Assembly: GCA_023634235.1 (NCBI GenBank)
Contig: JAMKCF010000020.1
Location: 9,114,001-9,178,000, forward strand
Source of the DNA: Pisaster brevispinus
Lineage: Eukaryota > Echinodermata > Asteroidea > Forcipulatida > Asteriidae
Reading direction: 5' to 3'
DNA length: 64,000 bases
This document shows, one piece after another, positions 21,556-33,021 of this stretch (position 1 is the stretch's first letter; every line of letters begins with the position of its first letter). The notes below the pieces were generated by a model that was not told where the DNA came from, made no database searches, and was given only the letters and a program-made list of their open reading frames with translations. The position numbers and the translations under genes are program-made.

Positions 21556-24500
21556 TTAGAAGTCTGGTTTGGGATAGCCAAATAATTCAAAGTCAAGTTT
21601 ATACAACTCCCAGAGTTTATCAAGTGTCGCTTTAGTAATCTGACTGAAGAATGTGTCATAGGTCTTGGAACTGTTGGTTGGGTGACTGTTTGCTTTAGCA
21701 GGGTATGAGACTTTATCCTGCAGATCTAATGAAGTCAACATGTACTTGGCATCATCCCCTATGGTCTCCAACCTCCCGAGGTAGTCGTAGTTCACTTTAC
21801 ACGGGGAGCACATCTTGTAAATCTCCTGCCAGTGGTCGTCAAAGTTTGCCCTCTCAGCCGGGTTGGTCAGGTACGTTGTCCACTCGTTCCACGTGATGTT
21901 CTCCCCGGTCTTGAGCTCCCTTGGCGTGGCATCTTTTCTGTACCGCTTCATGATCCTCTTGGATATCATCTGAAAGTACGTCTCCTTCCTGTAGACTTTT
22001 ATATCTGCAAACTTATTCCTGTAGGCTGACAGGATGCGTAGGAATGGCTGCCGTGTGTACATGAACTTGGTGTAGGTCTTCAGACGATGCTGCTGCTCGG
22101 CCGGACTGAGGCCGCTCAGACGTTTCATACCGTTCTTAAAGTGGGCCTCATCAGATGAAATTCCTTCCGTTCCTGGTCGTAGACCACTTAGTACCATCAG
22201 AACCCTCTTCCAATTACTGCATCCAACCTATACAAATGACATCAGTAAAAAATTATATCTTAAGCTTGACAGTTACATGCTATAAAATAGATATATCTTT
22301 TCCAGGCAGCAGACAACTTTTAAATTGTTTTGGTGGACAGTTACAGTTAGCGGCTCCAATTCTCTGATTTCGGTGGTCACGTTGGACTTTGATAAAAAAA
22401 CAACGAACAAGAGTTTATGTCTTGTCAGGGATTTTGTTGTCGTTTATGTTTGGCCTTTTTTGACTTCGGCACACGCCCTTTGCACGCCAAGAACCAGAGA
22501 GCATGAATTCCTGGATATGTGTATTTACCAAATTTACCAAATGTTCTTTTGCTTTTTTTGGCTTCTTACCTTAGGTACAAAGCAGTAGAGGATTTTATGC
22601 TTCTCGTGTGCATAGATGTGCCTGAGTGTAAACGTGTTCAGCCCCCCTTGTGATAACTCGGGGTGTCTGGCACATGCCTCTTTGAGATGTGTGCGACGTT
22701 CTAGCTGCACGGCAGCTTGCTGTGTCATGAAGTCCACGGACCCGACTACATCGGCCGGCTCGTCCTGCATCGTTACAAAATTTACATTGCATAAAATTAA
22801 TAAAATCAAACAAGAACATAATCTTCCTTCTGAAAGATTTTGATAAAGTTCATATCAATACCAATCCCCCAGAGAAATATTTATATCTAAAATAATGAGA
22901 TAAAATTTGAAGACCTCGCAAATCGCTGTTGCTTATTTTGAGTATCGACATTAAAGAAGCCCAATGCTTACCGGTAGGGTCATAGATTGGTAAAATACTC
23001 CAAAAATTAGTGAGCATAAAAAGTTACTTCGTGAAAAGCACTGCAGCTGTTGATAGTATCAACTATTTTGAGAAAGGATTCCCTTTGAAGTAATATGGTA
23101 AAGATAATTGGTCACCCCAACGCGCTTGAATCTAAGAAATGAGTCATGCATGATTGTTTCTCAGACTTCTGAGAGCTGGTGTCCGTTCACAACTCCTGCG
23201 GTCAGAGATGCGGTTGGTTCCCGCTTTCACTTCGCTATTACGTTGATGGGTTCGACGGTCTTGTCATAAAACACGGACAGTTTTTTTTTGCTGTTTTCTA
23301 AGTAAGTAGACACTGTATTCAGGTGTAACTTTTACATGTGAGTTTTATCTTTCTTTATAATTCTGCCCATAAATCAGCATTGACAAAAACCAATCTATGA
23401 CCCTAACTTTAACGGCATAAAATCCCTGACCATTAATAATTTGTATCTCGTTGATTTCTCCTAAAAGTGGCAGTTTTTAAGGAATTTTCCACAGGTTGTT
23501 TGATTGGGGAATGTGATTAGTGGATGGGAATAAATTTCATCTTGCCCGAAACAAGTACACGTATGTACCTTCCCTGGTACGGCACCAGTGAAGAGTGGCT
23601 AGAGAGAGGGGCATATGAGAGTTTCATGAGGAGGGTTTTGTTCAAACATGGAAGTTTCATGAGGAGGGTTTTGTTCAAACATGGAAGTTGTATGAGGAGG
23701 GGTTTGTTTAAACATGGAAGTTTCATGAGGAGGGTTTTGTCCAAACACACTAAGATATCGTGGACCAGGAGCGAAACACTCATCTCGGTTTGATGTTACC
23801 GTTTTGCCTTACCTTGGGTTTTGGCTGGACTGGTTGTTCTTGTTGCCCGGCTGGTTGGTCTTGGTGGTCACGTTGGGTTTCCTCCTTCAGTTTTTCGTTG
23901 GATGAGTGGATTGTGTTTGGCACCCGCCTTGTAGGGTTGTGTGCAACCTTGAGGTGGTCGTCATCTTCCCAAACGAGGTCTTCGTGTCGCCGTAGGCTCT
24001 TTGGCCGACTGAGGTTGACAGGAGCTGGGGATTTAGGAATTGAAAGCAATCTGAGCCACCTTCAAATTAATGACGTGTTCTTGACATCCTAATGTTCAAC
24101 ATGTTCAAGAGAGCCCACGTGGTCAAAGGTCGCCAGGCACTAAAGTGTGCAGCAAAGAATATAGCAGAGATGGCCGTGTTTATAAAGCGATGAAGGTAGT
24201 GGTAGCCTTTTAAGACTAACTAATCCCCCCCCCCCCCATAAAAACAAAAATAAAATAAAAACATGTATGAGGTTTTGTAGTAACAACAGATGCAATTCAA
24301 AAAAGTTACTGGTGAATGAATACAATAAAAAGGGTGAAGTAGGACAGGGTAACAAGAACATCTAACCCAAAGAACATGTAAAATCTTGCATTTTGTGATA
24401 ATGCAAGTGCACGATTTAACATTTCAATACATTTAATAATTCCACCGGGGATAATGAATATTTATTTATTTTTTATTTATTTATTTATTTATTTATTTTT

Positions 24501-25043
24501 TTTTTTTTTTTTTTGGGGGGGGGGGCTTTGTGTGAGTGCTATAAGTGGTTGGAGTGGGATTTGTTATAACTTCAATAACTGACAGTCTGATCTAAAGATT
24601 ATACTTTTTACTAAACAACAACAAAGATGGATGCTATCATCAACTACAGCACATGTCATAAACACAACTTGTCAACAGAAGGCGCTAACACAAAACGCAC
24701 GTGTAGGTTACTACAAGATTCGAACCCATGAACCCCTCGAGGACACAAAGTGTGATTCGGCTACTAATACTTTATCAAAATGCTGTTAGTGTGAACACTG
24801 TGGCCACCTTCTTTGTGTTTCCTGGCAAGTGGAGTCCCGATTCTCATTTCATATATACAAGGGAACCATGGGTTCTCCTTCAAGCCTAAGCCTTTTCGAG
24901 CACTATCACGTACCTTCGAATTCAGTTTGCACGACCCATGAGAAGGTCAAGTAGATTATACACGATAGAAGGAATATCTGGAGAAACCACTCCCTGCAGA
25001 AACGCCACATCCACCGGCGGGGAATAGCATTTGCTAGCACCAT
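21556..25043 (-). CDS. Carbohydrate sulfotransferase (CHST8-14 type), four exons
   Basis: Exons on the minus strand: 25043-24914, 24024-23813, 22764-22570 and 22227-21556, with phases 1, 0 and 0 and all introns GT-AG. The 402-residue product is a type II Golgi protein. Exon 1 has a basic start followed by a signal anchor at about residues 19-37 (FLQIFLLSCIIYLTFSWVV). Exon 2 is a charged, Q/P-rich stem. The catalytic domain contains the PAPS 5'-phosphosulfate motif CFVPKVGCSNWKRVLMVL, split by intron 3 after PK. The 3'-phosphate motif is MYTRQPFLRILSAYRNKF, where Q replaces the acidic residue usual in RDP/REP. Later family marks are CSPCKVNYDYLGRLETI and FELFGYPKP. Likely N-glycosylation sites are NIT and NSS. 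It probably moves sulfate from PAPS to a GalNAc- or GlcA-containing glycan; the acceptor cannot be told. A paralogue lies 8 kb upstream at 33022-35501. Confidence 0.9.
23618..23749. repeat. 33-bp minisatellite, about four copies
   Basis: Units of ATGAGGAGGGTTTTGTTCAA then ACATGGAAGTTTC, nearly identical. It lies in intron 2 of the sulfotransferase gene. Because 33 is a multiple of three, the array stays open in several frames, which explains the repetitive open frames on both strands there; they are not genes. Confidence 0.9.
24459..24526. repeat. (TTTA)n, T-run, G-run
   Basis: TTTA repeats followed by about 20 T and 12 G, in intron 1 of the sulfotransferase gene. Confidence 0.85.
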
Positions 25044-25139
25044 GTCACTTCAGGCTGTCTTAAAAGAAAGAGAAAAAATAGATAAGGGCCTAAATACAAA
25101 ATTAGAGTAGACATTTCTGTCGTTATCCTGTGATTTGTG

Positions 25140-25390
25140 GCGTGTCGTGGTATGGTGCACGGGACTTAAGTTCTAAAGGCCAAATCATTAAAGTTTGGGT
25201 CCCGGTCATGACACTCGTTATTTGAGCGAGGCTCTTGACCATAATTACTTCTCTCTTAACCAAGGCGTATACATGGGAATCTTGGATGGCTGAGACCTAC
25301 AGCAGCATGGAGTTGTATGTTTCCCAGGGAGTTGGGAAGTTGATGAATAGTCTAAGTATGCTTTTTGATCAGGGATAACTGTTGTATATG
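25140..25390 (+). mobile_element. tRNA-derived SINE, third copy
   Basis: GTGCACGGGACTTAAGTTCT, the B-box-like TTTGGGTCCCGG, then TCATGACACTCGTTATTTGA and TAATTACTTCTCTCTTAACC follow the order in the 17440 copy. It lies about 100 bases upstream of the sulfotransferase start, on the opposite strand. Confidence 0.6.
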
Positions 25391-25712
25391 CGCCGTGATC
25401 TAGCTGTTAGAATGTGTGTGCTTTATTGTAAGAATCAAGTTTTAGTATTATTACATTTTGTATTCTCAAGAATTGTATGGATATTTTTTTTCTATTGCAA
25501 AAAGTTGTCCGCTTTGTGTACAAGATCCATTCTTGTTTCTTGTCCCTTGGAGGTGACGTATTTTGGTTGCAACTACAAGTATTATACGGTCGTGGGTTCT
25601 ATTTCACCCTTGAGTTAGAGATTGCGTTTGACTGTTGTTTGACGGTACTTCTAACTACGAACTATGCAACGGGATCTCCCGTCTTGAGACGATGTTAGTT
25701 GCATTGAACGCA

Positions 25713-26070
25713 CAGTGGCGTAACTAAGGTGCCCCCTAAACAAAAATGATGTCCATCCCCGGGTGCCCCCCCCCCCCCAATTGAAAGCTGGTCGTTTTGG
25801 ATTGGATATTTCCATTGTAAAATGTTACATGTTATACACTTCAATGTGATACTTTCGATGTGTTCAAAACTATGTTTCCATTTACACCAGACAATTTATT
25901 TGTTTTTACACCCACGCCAGATTATCTTATAAGAATAGTACATTACATAACAAAAGGCGCTGAAAGGGACTTAAGAAAAAGGCAAACGGAAACTTGGCAA
26001 GAAGTGCCCTGGCTATAAAAATGGTGCACCCCTTGTGCCACCCCCTAAACTTTTACTAGTGACGCCGTTT
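25713..26070. mobile_element. hAT-like MITE with CAGTGGCGTAACTA end
   Basis: The left end CAGTGGCGTAACTAAGGTGC is of the CAGNGGCG type seen in many hAT elements. The right end ACTAGTGACGCCGTTT is a decayed inverted match. The interior has a C-run and TGCCACCCCCTAAACTTTT mirroring GGTGCCCCCTAAAC. Confidence 0.5.
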
Positions 26071-27668
26071 TTAAATTATCGTTGGACTAATAAATACATT
26101 GAACATGGTAGTATCTCAAGTTGAAGAATATCCGTTGGGAAGGTGCCCTGCCGTTTGTTATAGTAAGAAGGATTACCGTTTTTGTCAATTTATCCAAATT
26201 GTGCCGGTCTATTTTTGCCCTCTCAAGCCTGGGTTTGGTTGAATATATTTTGAATGGGAAAACAGTGTGCTTATATACGATGACAAAGATTGTTTGCTGT
26301 TAGTTTTTGCTTCGTTTACTGCCTTGGTAATTGTTTGTCTGTTAGTCTTTGGATTTGTAAACCACAGGCATGGTCGATGTTTCAATGTGTTTCCATCTTT
26401 GAACGGAATCTTTGAAAACGGGTTCAACGTTCTGTCGGCGTTATTTTTGTTTATTGATTGAGTGAAAAGGAAACATTTGGAATCAGATAAGTCAATACTA
26501 ATACTGGTGCACCCGACTAAATAAACTCCCGTTGCATACAGTGCAAAATGCTAAATATAAAAAAAATACACAAACAGTACTTTGAAGTCTTACAACTTTT
26601 TACAGTAAAGGGGAAATTGTTCGTTGACTCCCTCCAAATGAAAACACCCCTGCACCGGTGTAATTTTCCAAAGCGTCAATCTTGAAAAATGATCCTACAC
26701 CTCTCGGCAAATAAGACCATTTATTTTAGGGCCTATGTTATCGAATATACCTCAGTTTGGAAGTCAACGACCCCCAGGTCACAATTGGGCAAAATTATTA
26801 CACTGGGCTCTGAAATTTGTCTATAATACAATATTTTGAGGTCCTGCAAATTATTAATGAGGCCGACGCTTTGTTTTCTCCCTATTTAGTGGGGTGCACC
26901 CAAACGGATATTTCTTAAGCGGAACCCATGTTTGGATGGCTTCTTGTATACACAATGAGAAATTTAACACTAACTACTATGCCTTAAAAGGGGATCAGAC
27001 TAAATTCCCTTTTGACATCAACTTTGTTTTGTCATGGTATCATTGACTTTAATAATACTGTAGTCAGGCCCGCAAGCAGAGACACGATTTCGCACACTCT
27101 TCTTCTTCTTTTTTTTTTTTTTTGGGGGGGGAGGATTATTTTTAGTGTAATTTGCAAAACGATTACCTCAAATGAATGACTTGTTTTCACGAGGCGAAGT
27201 TGGGTGAAAATATATTTAGTTTTTGAGACTCTTGCAGTAAATTACTAGAATCGTAGTTCAAATTGAAAAACATTTCCAAGGCTAGTTGTTTACGTACATT
27301 TATCGTCCTTTTCGTTAATACTGCCATTGAATGATGTCGGGTTCAGAAGTGATAAGTCCCGAGGGAACAGCAGTACGTTAACGGCTACCGGTAATTGTTA
27401 TGGTGATTTTTTTATATTGATGAACACAATAGCTTGAAAGGCATCAAATGCTCACTGATCAATTGCTATAGTCATACGTTTTTGACATTACCATGGTGAT
27501 GAACGAAAAACACATTAAAGCTAAACAACTTCATCCTTATTAACATTTTACCAGTCAGAGGGGGGGGGGTAATAATCATCTATATGATTGCCACTGACTT
27601 GACCAACGCGTACCAATGACTATGTTTTGTTTTGATGTCAGTTTCCCACCGCATGTTACAGTATATCC
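26071..27668. other. Non-coding region between the two CHST genes (left part)
   Basis: AT-rich, with T/G runs near 27108-27131 and 27560-27569. No exon with plausible splice sites was found. Short hydrophobic open frames around 26209-26461 have no family signature. Confidence 0.4.
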
Positions 27669-27710
27669 CTTTGGGCGACTGGGCTATCTAAACAGCCCAG
27701 TCGCCCAAAG
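27669..27710. repeat. Perfect 17-bp inverted repeat, 8-base loop
   Basis: Arms CTTTGGGCGACTGGGCT (27669-27685) and AGCCCAGTCGCCCAAAG (27694-27710) match at every base around ATCTAAAC. GC-rich in an AT-rich setting. Confidence 0.9.
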
Positions 27711-30316
27711 CGATAGGATGTTGAACAGGGTTTCTTCATTTGTATTAGTTTCCTAATTTTATTTTAATTTTACTTATTAAATTGTTAGTTTAAAATTTAG
27801 CCATTCCACCAAAATGTTTTTGGTGTGGAAACAAGTGATGTAACAAACATAAAAATCACCTTAAATTGCACCTACTTTAATGTCCCATTAGCTGATGGCT
27901 CAAAGGTGCCCGGAAGCTCAAGGGAACAATAAGTGCCTATCGTTGACGGCTTCTGGTAATTTTTATGTAGATTTGTTTTTATAAGCACGAACACAATATT
28001 TGTAAAGGCTTTGATAGATCATTATTTATTTCCCCCTTCACAGTTGACTTGCAAAATGTTAATAACGATGAATTTATTTAGCTTGAATGTAAATTCATTT
28101 CATCATCACGACAATGTCAAAAACTTATCAATTAATCTGTGAGCATACTGAGCATTAATCTTTTAATGCCAGGTAAAAGCGTTCGAAAACTGTTGTGTTA
28201 TTAGTTGGTTTAGTTCCGAGGTTGGTTTATTTCTGAAACATTCGTTTATTTCTGAGTTGTTCGTTTATTTCTGAGTTGTTCGATTATTTTAGAGTTGCTC
28301 GTTTAATTATATTTATTTCGCTACTGTCTAGTATGGCGCGCGCAGTGTGTTCCTCGCTCACGGTGTTTTCCATTTTAAACAATCTGGATTGTAAAACCTT
28401 TTTTTTCCATTTCTGTACGCAGTATTATTATTCTTTATTGTGGAATGGGTGTTAAATTTTGAGTTACTCCAAAACAACATGCATCTAAATGTATTTACTT
28501 TTTACATTGGACATTTTTTTGAATTATTTACATCCTTTTTTCGGCTTGTATTTATTTTAATTTTATGTAGGCCTCAACTTTAAAAACAGGTGGGTTTGTG
28601 TATCTATGAAAGTATTGTCTTACTAGTGTCTTCTTCTCCTTTCTCCCCTCTTCTTTCTTGCATATCACTTTCGTTTTGTGATTTAATTTCGTATTTTTGT
28701 GTAAGTGAATATTTGCGATTTAATGTTTGTTTAAATACAAGCATGAGAAAACCGCCTCTTTTGAAAAATAGGACTATATTAAAAAGTACACCGAAAATCC
28801 CTGCCACCCCGTTCAAGCCTGCATCGTACGCGTGTGTTTTACGGAGATTATGTACACACAGTCAGAGTCGGCCAGCCGGCCGACCAGGCAGACACACACA
28901 GTGCCGAATATGATTTGTTGTAATACAAAAAAAAGGTATATTTATAAACATGTTACACGTATGTTATATAAATTGTTAACTTTTTCAAAGATTTCCGTTT
29001 ATGAAACATATTTACTAAAAGTAGGGGTGCTTTCAGTGCTGTAGTCGAGTCCTGATGTCCGAGTCCGAGTCCTTCCAACCGAGTCCGAGTCCACAAAAAA
29101 TGGGCTCGAGACCGGGCTCGATTTCCTCAGCCTTGGGTCCAGCTCCGGGTGCTTTAGTATAATATTTCAGCACCCCCATCCAAAAAGTTGGGGATGCTGC
29201 AGACCCACAGCACCCCCACTCCCGTGGACCTGACTGTAGTGGTGCAAAATGGCTAAAAAGCCTAGATAGAATAATATAGTAGGGAAACCATGAGTATTTC
29301 ACTAACTTTACCATGGATCATTGGGTTGAACAAGCTTCATTTACGACGATTGTTTACTCGGGCCGTGCTCAAAGCAACGACTTGTTCAGTGGCTATGGCC
29401 GGATTGCTGAAAAGACCCATTCTCCAATGTTGTCACAGCAGCCAACAGCTGTAGCCAAAGTCGCTTGTTTCGAACACTGCCCAAGTCTTATAGATTGGAT
29501 TACCACGGTGGACATTTGAGACAGAGGGTACAAGTACCCAAGCCACGGAAATACTTTTGGGTGTTTTTCGAGAATCATTGCCAATATTAACCAAGAAAAT
29601 GAAACGATGAAGCCCACTAAAAACCTACCTATGTGAATGTCAACAATGTGTCTACAATCTTCATCATAGTGTAGTCTTCCCGTTGTCTTTGAAATGTGAC
29701 CGTGTGACCGTGTTGGATCGCCAATGTCCGCCGTGCAATCCCCCCGTTACGTGCGTGATCAATGAGTCGGTCTTTGGACATTTTGTTGTGTGAATGTTCG
29801 ATGAGTTACACTGAGGGACACCACCTTTATGCTAATCTTCCATTCAGTCAATACGCCATGAGCAGAAATGCAAATAGGTGGGCCGAAGATTTTCTCTTTT
29901 GTTATGCTAATGAGCACATGTTGCTTGGCACTGGTCAAGGAGTGGCCATGAGGATATTAATGTATGTATGTCGAAAGATATTTGATAACTCTTGACACCG
30001 CAAATTTTATTTATTTATTTTTCAAGTGTTGTTTGAACTAAGCCCGCACAGTGTTTTTAAATTTTGGTACACTACATTTCTAGTTGTTGAAATGTCTTTA
30101 TCATGTTGTCCGTTTAACACACACACCCACACATCGTCGACATCCGGTTTATCAAGGCCTCTCGGTGTTCTCCCAATTGTTGAGAACTCATCGTTATAAT
30201 TTCTTTTCTTTTGAGTGCACAAAAGTGAACTGAGGACGTTCTCGATCTGTCACACAACCCAGATTCGTCATATGGCAAAAGTCCTTGGTGTTCACGAATA
30301 GACACGTTCACACACC
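27711..30316. other. Non-coding region between the two CHST genes (middle)
   Basis: No gene that I can support. Notable content: three TTCGTTTATTTCTGAGTTG-like units near 28235-28310, a CGAGTCCGAGTCC hexamer-repeat patch at 29046-29095, and a region with AGCACCCCCA repeats near 29168-29220. Confidence 0.4.
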
Positions 30317-30546
30317 CTTACGGATCCGGTATGTGGGGACCTGCCATTGTTGTTCTATTATTCCCCTTTCGGAAGAAATTCTCTGTGAGTATCACTATAA
30401 CAATTAAAGAAAACCTTGTGGGGTAACATTGTTCAATTGTTAGAAGTACCTCCTAAGTTGGCGTGTGTAAGGGCACACGCAACTTTACGGATCTGGTTTA
30501 TGGGGGTCCCCCTATAGTGTTGTTCTATTATTCCCTTTTCACTTGT
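30317..30546 (+). repeat. Direct repeat pair, about 60-bp units
   Basis: The unit at 30317-30375 and the unit at 30484-30546 share TTACGGATC[CT]GGT, then GTGGGG or TGGGGG, and TTGTTCTATTATTCCC, separated by unrelated sequence. Confidence 0.6.
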
Positions 30547-30602
30547 TTTCACTTAGTTTTGTAACCGGCGCGGCGCCTCCATCAGGTTTTACACGAAAGC
30601 GA

Positions 30603-30663
30603 AGCGAGGACGTCCTCGCTCTGATGTACCTGATTTCAATGGGGAGGCACTCCCTCCCCATTG
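30603..30663. repeat. 18-bp perfect palindrome plus adjacent 11-bp hairpin
   Basis: AGCGAGGACGTCCTCGCT at 30603-30620 is a perfect palindrome. At 30637-30663, CAATGGGGAGG and CCTCCCCATTG form arms around a 5-base loop. Confidence 0.75.
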
Positions 30664-31552
30664 TTCACAAACCCCCCTAACAAGACACACAGCCTGCGAA
30701 AATGTCTTCTTCTTTTTTTAATTACTTTTTTTTTGGGGGGGGGGAACAACATCATCAAGTAGTGTTTTGATTTGTTGAGGGCTTTTGTGCACAATTACAA
30801 AATAATCTTATTTTGATGTGGCGGATCGAAATTATGAAACCGAGTTTTCTCTGAGGTTGTAGTTTAGACAGAATCAAAATCACAAATGAATAACTTAGAG
30901 TAATCATTTTTTAAATATAATTATTGTTATTATTATTATTTGTCACTCTCTCACCATCATGTATACTGCTTTCGCGCTTGGGGATTCAAATGCTACATGA
31001 CCACTTTAAATCAAGCATGTTCTTCAATAGTTATTTGAAATCATTTTCTCTTTATTAAAGTTGGTGAACATAGATAAATTGTCAAATCTACTTAAAAATG
31101 ATAACCTATAGATGTAATGAATATTAAATGGAAGAAAATACTTAACTAAAATATTACACTTATAAACAGTTTGCGGCCATCGCGTTTTCTTTGCTTCAAT
31201 ATTTGCGGTCTTTGTATAGGGTTGAAATAAATGAAAATAAATGCAATTGAATTGCGGCTGAACACAAAAATCTTCATGCTTCTCCTTTTGAATGAAAGAA
31301 TATTTTACAAGGGGAACTTTACCCCCAAATATAATAAACAATATCATCAAAAGCATATTAAGCCCCCTCTCTATTTCACTGAAAAGGTGACCATTTTTGC
31401 CATAAAGTATTTTTGTACTTATATGGAAAAATTATCGCCATAGGGGCAGATTGTCTACACAGTTTATAGAATTAGAACAAGTCATTTAATTTTGTTGCGT
31501 CAGCCGTCAACTTTTAATTAGAAAGTAACATAATTAAATAAGACAAAATAGC
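30664..31552. other. Non-coding region
   Basis: T/G run at about 30724-30743, ATT-rich DNA near 30917-30942, otherwise unremarkable AT-rich sequence. Confidence 0.4.
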
Positions 31553-31698
31553 TAGACTGTGCAAGTCTCGCGCGTATTCGAATATTTGGGATCCGTTAAA
31601 GCGCGTGAGTTTGTTTCTTTCACGCGTTAAAGCAATGTACATGTGGGACCACAGTGGTCCCAAAAATGTTCGAATACGCGCGAGACTTGCATGGTCTA
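31553..31698. mobile_element. 146-bp MITE with 40-bp inverted ends
   Basis: TAGACTGTGCAAGTCTCGCG then CGTATTCGAAT at the left is mirrored at the right by ATTCGAACA-type sequence and GCGCGAGACTTGCATGGTCT then A. A GGGACCACAGTGGTCCC mini-palindrome sits at 31651-31667. The terminal GAGACTTGCATGGTCTATTG also appears at about 49880-49903 on the minus strand. Confidence 0.85.
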
Positions 31699-32286
31699 TT
31701 GCCAGTAGCAGTCAATCCTTACACAAAGCGACTTACGCGTGAATACATGTGATACCTACATATTACATTTCTAAACGTTGTGGATTTAAACGTTTGCTTC
31801 TGTTTTTCCTTTTCAGCGAGATCGAATAATAAAATGTAATCATACCTAGACTGAACTTGAAGGTAATAGGTCCCTTTTTGTTTTAAGAATAACAGTGTTT
31901 AGTATTGTTATTGCAAACTAAGAACGCAACCAAAAACTTTTAAACAAATAAAAAACAAACCTATACCTTTCTCTCACCCAAACAGTGATCATGTTTTGTC
32001 CTTACAAATAATCGCATTAAATGTGTTCGTAGCTTATTACGAGTTGGTATAAACTGTAATGTTGGCTCAACTTGAAATACTAAAATAGCAATTCATTCAA
32101 TGGCAATAATTTCTCTAGCGTGTTTTTTGTTTGTTTTGTTTTAGTGTTTGGTTTGTTTTTTTAAATTAGAAATAAATAATACATGGTCACTCCTTGCATT
32201 GATCACCACCGCTGAGGTCAAATAATATTGAAACGTGCACACGTGTACGTGCAGCGCACAACTCTCGTCAGCCAATGATAGGTTAG

Positions 32287-32600
32287 ACTGGTCCCCTGTC
32301 TTTATCCGCAAGGATAAAGACAGGCACTGGTTTTACAGACCCAATGATTTTATTGGATACAACGATTTCATTGGATAAACATGCTGTGACGTAAGCTTTG
32401 CTTATCTGTGTTATGATTGGTCGAGTTTACGAGGTGATGTAGTTTGTCAGCTTGCACTTTCGATCGTATGCTGCATGCAACTAGCGTCATGTAGTGTTGT
32501 TTTATTAACTATGTAATGTGGACATGTACGTGTGAATTGACTAGAGTCTTCGTGTGAAATGAATGCTAGGTCAAAGGTACATCTGCCAACATCCCGTCTG
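32287..32600. mobile_element. MITE with CTGTCTTTATCC hairpin end, copy lacking its right end
   Basis: CCTGTCTTTATCCGCAAGGA then TAAAGACAGG forms a terminal hairpin. It is followed by CACTGGTTTTACAGACCCAA and, further in, AGGTCAAAGGTACATCTGC, as in the more complete element at 47147-47432. Confidence 0.6.
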
Positions 32601-32674
32601 GCAGGCATCTGGCGTTATTCATGAGCCTCGAAGTGTGACGTCAGATGTTCGGGCAAATGATAGGTCTTCGTTAA

Positions 32675-32722
32675 CCTCGGTGAGGGCGCTGTTTGATCTT
32701 GTGACGTCATATGCAAGGGGTC
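32675..32722 (+). repeat. Dispersed repeat with a CRE-like octamer, copy 2
   Basis: CGGTGAGGGCGCTGTTTGAT then GTGACGTCATATGCAAGGGG matches 6256-6300. It lies about 300 bases beyond the stop codon of the sulfotransferase gene that begins at 33022. Confidence 0.55.
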
Positions 32723-33021
32723 TAGTACTTGGATAAAATTACCACACTCTACAGACAACGTTTGAATGGCCAGTATCAGACGTCAAGTTTGGCAGTTATT
32801 TCAAAGCAAAGCTTCGTTAAGCTCACATAATGTTCACTCAAAGCCGTGAAACCGTATACCCTGTATAGTTAAGAAGCTTTCTGCCGACAGAATACAAGTT
32901 TTATGCGCTCACCGAAATAGGCTCACAATAACTTTGACGAATTATTTGAAGAAAAGTCCAGGAGCTCGGGCTATCTTCTTTTCTAAAGGTCTGGAAGTTT
33001 AGAAAACAAGAGTTGTCAGAG

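Noticed and set aside
21705..22029. Plus-strand open frames within the first sulfotransferase gene
   Set aside because: Antisense shadows of the catalytic exon.
23618..23749. CRISPR-like array
   Set aside because: Units are directly abutting with no unique spacers; this is a 33-bp minisatellite in an animal intron.
26209..26461. Hydrophobic open frames, possible small membrane protein
   Set aside because: AT-rich DNA gives Phe/Leu/Ile-rich frames by chance; there is no conserved feature.
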